Shown here: positions 36,727 to 44,800 of the stretch, piece after piece
How the letters are laid out: the number at the start of each line of letters is the position of its first letter
How positions within the stretch are numbered: the stretch's first letter is position 1
NCBI GenBank assembly: GCA_028289345.1
Contig: JANQQL010000030.1
Span: 1-64,000, forward strand
DNA from: Planctomycetota bacterium
GTDB lineage: Bacteria; Planctomycetota; B15-G4; SIAN01
Direction of reading: 5' to 3'
DNA length: 64,000 nt
Notes under the pieces: model-generated
Database searches by the model: none
Told to the model about the DNA's origin: nothing
Seen by the model: the letters and a program-made list of their open reading frames with translations, nothing else
Translations under genes and position numbers: made by a program

Positions 36727-36813
36727 TTCCTTTGCTGCAGGGGTTTTGGCGACGGCAGCAGCGAGCGTGCACTCGGAGAGCGAGGCAGCGTGTCGACTCG
36801 ATTCGTGATCGAC

Positions 36814-36873
36814 TTTCGAGAATCGGTGACCAAGGAAGCAACGGCGCCCGTTGTGAATTGCGACAGGTGCCGA
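36814..36873 (+). repeat. Diverged copy of the 3' end and terminator of the YadA-head-like gene
   Basis: About 60 bases match 8906-8966: the end TTCGAGAATCGGTGA-CAAGGAAGC (in the parent, the last codons and stop) and the hairpin GGCGCCCGTTGT/GCGACAGGTGCC, with several changes that keep most pairing. The body of the gene is absent here. Confidence 0.6.
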
Positions 36874-36952
36874 AAGAGTCCAGGGGTCCGCGCGCGATTG
36901 CCCTTGCCCCCACGCAAAGAACGCCATTCTCCCCGCACGCCAGAATCTTGGA

Positions 36953-37032
36953 TTTCTCCTGGCCGCCATCTCCTCTTGTTGTCGCGTGATCGGGCATCCA
37001 CCGAACTCGAGTGAACTCCTAGGAGCCGGACG
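36953..37032 (+). promoter_or_regulatory. Conserved 5' leader, copy 5 (before paralogue E)
   Basis: It has TTTCTCCTGGCCGCC, GTCGCGTGATCGGGCATCC, ACCGAACTCGAGTGAACTCC and AGGAG before the ATG at 37033. It is closest to copy 4. Confidence 0.55.
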
Positions 37033-38421
37033 ATGCTCTCCCCTCGCAAACTCGCTGCTTTCGCTGTCCTCGCCTGTTCACTCTGCCCCGGCCTCGCCCG
37101 GGGAGACGACTACCTCCCTTCTCCGGGCCGGCTCGTGTACGGGCCGATCAACAGTCGCCCGAGCGGCAACGGGCTCGAAATCGAGGTCGTTTGGACGGCG
37201 GCGGTCCCCGGCCCTTCCGCGACGTTTCGTGACTACTCGACCGACATTCACGTTCGGGTCGGCGACTACTCCGCGACCCAAACCGTTCGAGTGTCTGCCA
37301 ACCCCGGCGCCGGCTTCTGCCCCAACGGCAAGTTCGGCGACCCCTGCGGGCGAGGCACGGTCGATGGCCAGGACGTCCCGCTGCTCAACTTGTCCGAGGA
37401 TGGCGGCTATTCCCAGTTTCCCTGGATCACCACCAAGTTTCCCTTCGTTCCCAAGGACATGTATGGCGAGAACGACCTCATCGAGGTGACCTTGACCCCA
37501 ACCCCCGGCTCCGAACCGGAGCTCGACACCTCCGACGACTTCGTTGCCCAACCGGTCGGCGGTCCGATCTTCTACGACCGTTCCTTTCGCTCGGTCGAAC
37601 TGGAGCCGATCCCCGGGACGACGGACCTCTACGACATCGTCGTGGAGTACCAGCTGGCGTACAACACCGTCATGCCGGCGCTGGACATTCGGACCGACAT
37701 CGTCATGAACCTCAACGGCCAGAACATGGTGTTCCAGCCTTGGTGCGGACAGTGGCTGATCATCCCCTCGTCGATCTGTGGACAGGCATGCTCCAATGAG
37801 ACTTGCGCCATGATCAAATGCGACGGACAGGTCGTGACCACCCTCACCTGTCAGTCGTACGAGAATGCTTGGGGCCAGTTCGGTTGCGCTTGCGTGAGCG
37901 GTGCGATTCGATACATCATCCCGTCCATCCAGCTGAAAGACAGTGATCGTCTCGAGCTCGCGCTCGTTGCCGCTCCCGGCGCCATGCCGGAACTGCAAGG
38001 ACTGGACCAAGACAGCGTGGTGGTCTGCAGTGATCAGGCTGAGTCGTTGCCGTACGGAAAGGGCAAGGCGGGAACGAACGGCGTACCGACTCTCGACTCG
38101 ACGGCATTGCCAGTCCTCGGCCAGGTTAGCGGAATCCTGATGAAGGAAGCCCTCCCAGGCGCTCGCTCCATCCTCTTCTACGGATTTCAACCGCTCGACG
38201 TGCCCTTCGACGGGGGACGGCTTCTCGTGAACCCCGCCGGATTGTTCGTCGTGCCGACGCCGGTCGCTGCCGACGGGACCCTCACCCTCGAACGGTTCCT
38301 TCCGGCCAACCCCAGCCTGTGCGGCATCTCCCTTTTCTACCAGCTGATGTTTCGGGACCCGGGCGTGGCCACGGGCCGCCTCGCCATGACCAACGGGGTG
38401 GAACGGGTTCTCGGTTTCTGA
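37033..38421 (+). CDS. Secreted Cys-rich protein, tandem paralogue E
   Basis: 462 residues, preceded by AGGAG. Signal peptide (ends ARG-DD), two related beta-domains and the C-terminal beta-domain ending NGVERVLGF. The Cys pattern is kept (CGQACSNETCAMIKC, YENAWGQFGCAC). It is the sister of D. The N-terminal 60 residues after the signal are the most divergent of the five, lacking the Cys that C and D share there. This is the last intact copy of the array. Function not recognised. Confidence 0.8.
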   Translation: MLSPRKLAAFAVLACSLCPGLARGDDYLPSPGRLVYGPINSRPSGNGLEIEVVWTAAVPGPSATFRDYSTDIHVRVGDYSATQTVRVSANPGAGFCPNGKFGDPCGRGTVDGQDVPLLNLSEDGGYSQFPWITTKFPFVPKDMYGENDLIEVTLTPTPGSEPELDTSDDFVAQPVGGPIFYDRSFRSVELEPIPGTTDLYDIVVEYQLAYNTVMPALDIRTDIVMNLNGQNMVFQPWCGQWLIIPSSICGQACSNETCAMIKCDGQVVTTLTCQSYENAWGQFGCACVSGAIRYIIPSIQLKDSDRLELALVAAPGAMPELQGLDQDSVVVCSDQAESLPYGKGKAGTNGVPTLDSTALPVLGQVSGILMKEALPGARSILFYGFQPLDVPFDGGRLLVNPAGLFVVPTPVAADGTLTLERFLPANPSLCGISLFYQLMFRDPGVATGRLAMTNGVERVLGF

Positions 38422-38447
38422 CAGCAATCCAAACTGCGAGTCCCATC

Positions 38448-38479
38448 AAGCCGCTCCTCCTCGACAGGAGGAGCGGCTT
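38448..38479 (+). terminator. Conserved terminator hairpin after paralogue E
   Basis: Perfect 14-base stem AAGCCGCTCCTCCT/AGGAGGAGCGGCTT with a CGAC loop, followed by TCTTGTG. The strongest of the four related terminators. Confidence 0.85.
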
Positions 38480-38611
38480 TCTTGTGTCCCAGCGATCGCA
38501 CAGCCACTCGCTGGCTCCCAGAGAGATGAGGCCAGACGCTTTTCGGACAGCTTTCGCCAAGAGTCTGTCGACACCCCATTCGACCGAAGCCCAGGAAGTC
38601 TGTTCTTGTGA

Positions 38612-38670
38612 TTTCTTGGCCGCTCTCTCCACGACAAAGCGCGTCGGCGTGCATCGACCGAATTGGTCAA
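38612..38670 (+). promoter_or_regulatory. Orphan copy of the paralogue leader (copy 6), upstream of the sulfatase-like gene
   Basis: It contains TTTCTTGGCCGC, AGCGCGTCGGCGTGCATCG and ACCGAATTGG, aligned with copies 3-5. No ribosome site or paralogue follows. The next gene starts 110 bases further on. It may be the promoter of the sulfatase-like gene or the remains of a sixth array unit. Confidence 0.5.
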
Positions 38671-38780
38671 TGCTCGCGACCCATGGCTCTCGTCTTTGGG
38701 GATCTCTGGCAATTCGCCCAACCCCCGTCGCTTCTCGACCGGCAAAATGACCACCCGACTTCGACCGGGAGAACCCCTCA

Positions 38781-41639
38781 ATGATCCGGACCGCCGCTCT
38801 CCTGCTCTTTCTCCTTGTTCCCGCGTGCGCGGATCGCGATTCGGATCTGCCTGCGCAGCGAATCCGGCTCTTCGACCTGATGGACCGCGCCACCCTGGAG
38901 ACTCCGCCAGCACCAGGCACCCCGCCCGCGACCGAAACCATCGCGATGGCCGACTTCGATGATCAGACTCCCGAACGCCGATGGCTGGTTGTGGGCGAAT
39001 CGGCAACCAAGTTCCTCGAGGACGACAAGCGCCTCGGCATTGACGACGGGACCGGGATGGAAGGCGCCGGCCTGTCCGTGGGACCTCTCGACTCTGGTGA
39101 TGCCGGAGCGGCCATCCTTCTTGTTCCGGCTCGGGGGTTCACTCGCTACGACGTCTCGGCGCGAACCCGCTTGGATCACAACGAGCAAGAAGACTCCGCA
39201 TCGACACGCGAGGCGCTACGTGTTCTCGAGCACCAGGTCGAATGCGACGATCCCGCAAGCGTGGAGCCGTGGCGTCGCAGCATGGCGACCGTCCACCGCA
39301 TCTCTCGCCGTCGCGATCCCTCCGGCTGGGACCGGCTCACTGCGACCTTCGTGACTCAGTCAGAAACCGGCACCCTCGAACTCCAACTGCGACACCAAGA
39401 CGACGGCAGCGGCGAGTCGATCACTCGTTTCGACAACGTGACGGTCCGAGAAACGCGCCTCACCGAGCACGACCTCTGGGACCACCTGCAGGGAAAGCAC
39501 GCTCCCACAGACGGCCAGCAATCTTCGACTCCGTGGCGGATCCGTGCCTCACTTCCGCGCGAAGGCATTCGGGCAGAAGAGGTCCGCGATGCGGTGCTCC
39601 TCCCCCCGCCATCGACCTTGTGCTTTCCGGTCACACTTCCTCTCGCCGAGACCGCGCCGCGCTTGCGCTTCTCCTGCGGAATGCTCCCCGAAGCCTTCGA
39701 CGCTCCCGGTGACGGCGCGAGCATTGTCGTTCGTTTCCAACCAGACGGAGGGAAGAGGGCCGAGATCGGCTTTGCTGACTTTGACCCCAAACAGAACGAA
39801 GCGGACCGAAGCTGGCGGCCCGTCGAACTCGACCTGACCGCGCATGGCGGGCAAACCGGCGTGTTGTCGTTCGAGAGCCGGGACGTAGAAGGCAGCGCCA
39901 AGGACCCGATCGACGCGGTCATCCTCGGCACTCCAAGAATCGAACCGGGTACGGATGCACCGGACGCGTTCAACATACTGCTGATCGGGGTCGATACCCT
40001 TCGCGCCGATCGTCTCAGTGCGTTGGGTTACGACCGTCAGACAACGCCCCACCTCGAGCGTCTCGCCAATCAAGGAATCCGCTTCCAGAACGCTCGGTCT
40101 CAAGCACCGTGGACACTGCCTTCGTTCTCGTCGATCTTGACCTCGCTCTATCCATCCGCCCACGGCGCTGGCCGCGGTGGTCACGAAGAGTGGACCGGCA
40201 TCGATCCCGGAACAAAGTCGATCGCTGAAATCCTCGCACGAGTTGGCTACGAAACCCAAGGCATGGTGTCCAACGGTTTGCTCTCTCCCAACTACGGTCT
40301 CGATCAAGGCTTCGAGGGCTATCGCTACAGCTGGGCGCGGGAGTCGGCGCAAGCCGATGCGTTCTCCGCCTGCGAATTCATCGATACCCACCGAACCACG
40401 CCCTGGCTTCTGTTCTGGCACGTGATGGATCCCCACCTTCCGTACATCACGGAACCGTCGTTCCGCGACGAGTTCACCCGGGCGGACTACGTCGGCCAGT
40501 TCTCCGCACGCAAGTCCGTGCCGCACAAAGCGCTGCACGTTTCCGGACGAACCGCGTCGGAGGGGCCGCCGCCAGCGCCCGATCTCACCGACGCCGATCG
40601 GCGGTTCGTGAGCGATGCCTACGACGCGGAGATCGCCGAAACCGACGCAGCCATTGGTCAGGTCCTCGACGCACTGATCGACAGTGGTCAGTGGGAGCGT
40701 ACCATCGTCGCGCTCATTGCAGATCACGGCGAAGCGCTCGGCGAACGCGGCTACTACCATCACGGACACACCCTCTACGACGATCAAGTGCATGTTCCGA
40801 TGTTGCTGCGGATTCCGGGTCGAGACGAAGGTCGGGTGGTCGATGCGGCCGTCGCGGCGATCGACCTTGCTCCGACCATTCTCGGCGCACTCGGCCTCGA
40901 CCGGCCGAGTGACTTCCAAGGCCGGGATTTGATCGCCGAAGATCTCGAACAAGTGCGACCGCACTTCATCGAGTGTCCCACTTACGACAGTTCGGCACAG
41001 AAGGCTTGGGTGGAAGGCAACTTCAAGTACCTGCACGATCCCGTGTTCCGCACCGAGGAGCTTTTTGACCTGGCGAACGACCCCGGAGAAATAGCAAACG
41101 TGGCTGCACAGCATCCCGAGGTCGTTCAAAAGGCGCGGAAGGAGCTGGAGCAGTTCCGATGGGAACAGCTACAACTCGGGCGCTACCACTTGCGGGTTGT
41201 CGGTCGACCGGGGCAGCAGCTGACCGTTGCGATTGAGACGGACGATGTGTTCGACGCCAACTTTGCGAGTCGACCGGCGATACGGGAAGTCGACGTAGAC
41301 ATGGATCTGGACCGCCGAAACCTTGTCATCGAGACGACCCTCGAGGATTCTCGGTGGGAGCTTGTATTTTGGGGGCGGGGCCACGAGTTTGCGCTCGATG
41401 TCCGGCTGGACGGTCGAGTTCTCGAGGGCGGCGCCCTCGTGGGCACGGAGGACCGTGCACGGACACTTCCGCTAGTGCTGACTCGGAGCGAGATCCCTGC
41501 TCTTGATGAAGAGGACGTCCGTGCGCCGAAGGCCGGCCAGGCGTTGCTTTGGCTGGACGGTGGCGCCACCGCGGGGATGCCGACGCTTCCCTCCCCGGAG
41601 GAGTTGGAGGTGTTGAAGCAGCTGGGGTACGCGCGATAG
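38781..41639 (+). CDS. Sulfatase-like (alkaline phosphatase superfamily) lipoprotein
   Basis: 952 residues. The N-terminus is a lipoprotein signal (LLLFLLVPACAD, lipidated Cys near residue 16). Residues about 50-390 form a beta-rich region with the look of two jelly-roll-like domains. The sulfatase domain starts at about residue 397 (NILLIGVDTLRADRL, metal Asp). The usual formylglycine motif CxPxR is replaced by TLPSF with Thr445, in the form APWTLPSF common to many sulfatase-like proteins of environmental bacteria. DHGEALGERGYYHHGHTLYDD supplies further metal ligands. It is therefore probably a phosphohydrolase or phosphotransferase with a Thr nucleophile rather than a true sulfatase. The last 180 residues are beta-rich. 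Confidence 0.82.
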   Translation: MIRTAALLLFLLVPACADRDSDLPAQRIRLFDLMDRATLETPPAPGTPPATETIAMADFDDQTPERRWLVVGESATKFLEDDKRLGIDDGTGMEGAGLSVGPLDSGDAGAAILLVPARGFTRYDVSARTRLDHNEQEDSASTREALRVLEHQVECDDPASVEPWRRSMATVHRISRRRDPSGWDRLTATFVTQSETGTLELQLRHQDDGSGESITRFDNVTVRETRLTEHDLWDHLQGKHAPTDGQQSSTPWRIRASLPREGIRAEEVRDAVLLPPPSTLCFPVTLPLAETAPRLRFSCGMLPEAFDAPGDGASIVVRFQPDGGKRAEIGFADFDPKQNEADRSWRPVELDLTAHGGQTGVLSFESRDVEGSAKDPIDAVILGTPRIEPGTDAPDAFNILLIGVDTLRADRLSALGYDRQTTPHLERLANQGIRFQNARSQAPWTLPSFSSILTSLYPSAHGAGRGGHEEWTGIDPGTKSIAEILARVGYETQGMVSNGLLSPNYGLDQGFEGYRYSWARESAQADAFSACEFIDTHRTTPWLLFWHVMDPHLPYITEPSFRDEFTRADYVGQFSARKSVPHKALHVSGRTASEGPPPAPDLTDADRRFVSDAYDAEIAETDAAIGQVLDALIDSGQWERTIVALIADHGEALGERGYYHHGHTLYDDQVHVPMLLRIPGRDEGRVVDAAVAAIDLAPTILGALGLDRPSDFQGRDLIAEDLEQVRPHFIECPTYDSSAQKAWVEGNFKYLHDPVFRTEELFDLANDPGEIANVAAQHPEVVQKARKELEQFRWEQLQLGRYHLRVVGRPGQQLTVAIETDDVFDANFASRPAIREVDVDMDLDRRNLVIETTLEDSRWELVFWGRGHEFALDVRLDGRVLEGGALVGTEDRARTLPLVLTRSEIPALDEEDVRAPKAGQALLWLDGGATAGMPTLPSPEELEVLKQLGYAR

Positions 41640-41805
41640 GCAGCCTTCGCGGAAATCATGGAACCCGAGAAGATCTGGAGTGCCGCCCCGGGATTCACGC
41701 GGTGATGCTCAACACCACCCAAGTCACATCGACGTCTCGAGGCCATGCCCGCCCTGGCCATCCCGCCAAGAAGTCGCCAGGCGACCGATCTTCTCCATCT
41801 CTCCA

Positions 41806-44800
41806 TCATCGCTCTGGACTCTTCGGTGGACGGAACATCTTCGGAGGAACGGGGACGTTGTATCCAGGGACCTTCGATTTCGGCTGGGGAGGGGTGAGAC
41901 CCAGGGCTTCTAGCAACCCACGAGTGAAGCTGTTCGAATTGTGAGAATCATCAGCCCTCCGTGCCTTGCGCTCACCTTCTGGCGCCGGAAACGCGTCGTA
42001 GTCATGAGACTTCTCTGACACGTTCTTTTCAAAATTCTGCTCCGCTTCAAATAGCTCAGCGATCACCGCATCTTCATCCTTCGTGCCCAGATCGATGGGC
42101 AACACTTCTTTCGCATTGCTCAGGTCAGCATCGTTCTTTCGGTTCACTCCACTCACAAGGTTGCCAAACATCAGCGAACTGGGACCCGCCCCAATCGTGG
42201 CATAGAATTGGCCCTTGTCCGACTTCCGAAAACGGGGATCCTCTTCGTACCGGCTTTGGTTGCTTGGAACGATGAGGATCGAAGTATGGTAGTTGCCAAT
42301 CCTTACATGATGGACCTTGACTGAAATGTCTTCACCATTCGGGTCGGTGTAGAGAACAGGGTTATTCCGCGCGTAGCTGTATTTGTTCCAACTCTGAGGA
42401 ACTCCCACGTTCGCGGAATGAATCGGATCGACGCTCAAGAATCTGCCGAGCTCTGGGTGATAGTACCTGGCAAGCATGTAGTTGAGATTGCTTCCTGCCG
42501 CGTGAACATCAAGCTCGTGCCCCGTGAATCCAATCGCTTCCTGATCGCCCGCACCCCCCTCCACCTGGCTCTCCCCAAATGGGAAGTAGTGCTGGCTATG
42601 GACAATCTGATGGTCAAGATCCGTGGTGAGTCTGGGCGTTCCTAGGTGGTCTAAATGGTAGTGAAGCGTCCCAGCGCTGCCGGCCTCAGGAGTCTCCGAA
42701 GCCAAGAGCTGTCGATCTCGGTAGACATAGTCTTGCTTCCAGGTCCAGGTTCCTGCTTCTCCTCCAATGTTTTCGATGGCGGACAAGACGCTCCCATCGA
42801 GATCTCTCAGTGTCCAGGTTTCCACGCTCTGCACGCCGTCCCACCGAGCCGTCAAGACTCGATGGTCGTCCGGCGTATAGAGATAGGTCTCCTCTGGGTA
42901 GCTGTACGAGTGAATCATGTTGAACGGGTCGTAACGAAAGCTCTCCGAACCCAGTCGAGTCATGTTTCCAACAGAGTCGTAGTCAGCGGTCAAGGTAGAT
43001 CCGTCATGGAGAGAGTTGATTCGATTGGTCGACGGGGACACGCCGATTGTTCGAGCACTTGTCATCTGCCCTGCTTCGCTTCGGGTCACCGTGATGAGAT
43101 TTCCGTGCCGGTTGTACCCATACGTTTCAGTCACACCATTCAGCTCGAAAGACCGGATTCGACCGACGGCGTCGTAGAAGTACTGCTCCGGACCGCGAGC
43201 CACGACATTTCCGACCCCGTCATAACGGTGAACACCCAACTCCTGGTCGCCGACCGAGATTCCCTCGGCCCGGATATTCTGTACCCGTGGTCGGTCGTAG
43301 GGATCTCTCGCCCAGGTGTCGGTGACCCCTTCATTGGCGTGTTGAATCCGATGAACGACACCGTTGGGATGGTATTCAATGCTTGACGCGTAGCCGGGAA
43401 CTCCCGTGAGCACGCCTCTCTCGTAGTCAAACGACACGTGCCGAGAGGGCCCCGCCGTTGCCTGACTTTCACAAGATTCATGGATGCACCTTGGATAGTC
43501 GAGGCCGATGACATCACCCAACGCGCTGTACTGCCAGTGCTGCGAGAAAGCGATCTCAAAGAACGTGGACGTTTCCCGACGAGAGATGGCCCCCCCCCGG
43601 CCTTCGTAATCGAATGTCTCGGTGATGGGGACGTCGATGAACTCTCCCGGATTCCAAGGGATCTCAATCCAGTTGTGGCGAACCGCCGACCGCAACTTCC
43701 CGCGACTCCACCCCCAGTCCTTTCGATCCGTGTAGTGAAACTCTTTCCAGGAACGACCGGCCTGTCCCTCTCGAATCTGGGTCAAACGCTGGGCCCGGTC
43801 GTAAACGTAGGTCAAATCCCACTGACCATTGGGGTTGCTCACGGTCACCCCGAGCTTTCGACGCCCTGGCTGACCAGAAGTATTGAACTGAGAGAACTCT
43901 GTCCTTCCCGACTCGGGGTGCTCTTCCGACACAAGAAATCCGCGAGCATCGTACTCAAAGTATCGATTCTGATTGTTTCCACCTCTGGCGATCACTCGAG
44001 TGAGTCGGTCCCCGACGTCGTAGTGGTACTCGGCCTCGACCCCGATTCCACCCGGCTCCGTCACTTTGTAGAGCCGTCCTTGCCGGTCGTACTCCTCCGT
44101 CGTGGTGACTCGGCTCTCCCGCAGACTTCCATTCACCCAGTTGGTTCCGATCGAGACCGTCCGTTCCACGAACCGATCGCCGAGATACTGAAACTCGATC
44201 GCATGATCCACTCCGACGGGAAGATCTCCGTTCTCTGGCGGGACGATCCGACGAGCCCGTCCAAACGGATCATAGTTGTGAAAAGTAGTCCGGTGGGTTG
44301 GCACATCGGATCGCTCCGTGACGGAAACCCGCTGTCCAAGGGCGTCATAGAGCATCCGCCGAATGGACCAAGTGTCCCCCGGAAAGAGGTCTCTCTCTTC
44401 GTAGGTCCGCCCAAAATCGTCAAGCACCACCTCCCCCTCAGTGAGCGGATCCCCACTGGGTGGCCGCGGATTGTCCCATTGATAGATGTCGATCGAAGCA
44501 AGCTGGGCGCTGGTCGCGGGATGGTAGATGTATTCGATGATTGCGCCTTCGCCGTTCTCCGGCTCAATCCTCACCAAGCGTCCCAATTCGTCGAAAGCAA
44601 GATCGGTTTGCAACCCGGAAGCGTCCCGGGTTGCGCTGGTGAGACCGGTGGACGAGTCGATGTCCCGGTCGACGTTCAGAAATGGCAATGCTTCCCCACC
44701 CGGGTACTTGAAGAACGATGTCTTGAGTGACCCACTGTCGAATCTCTGTTCGATCCAAACTTGACTATCACTCTCGTCCAATTCCAGATTTTCAAGCTCA

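Larger units (their letters stand above)
36669..37032. other. Intergenic region between paralogues D and E
   Basis: 364 bases holding the D terminator, a diverged copy of the 3' end and terminator of the YadA-head-like gene (36814-36873) and the E leader (36953-37032). No gene is visible. Confidence 0.5.
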
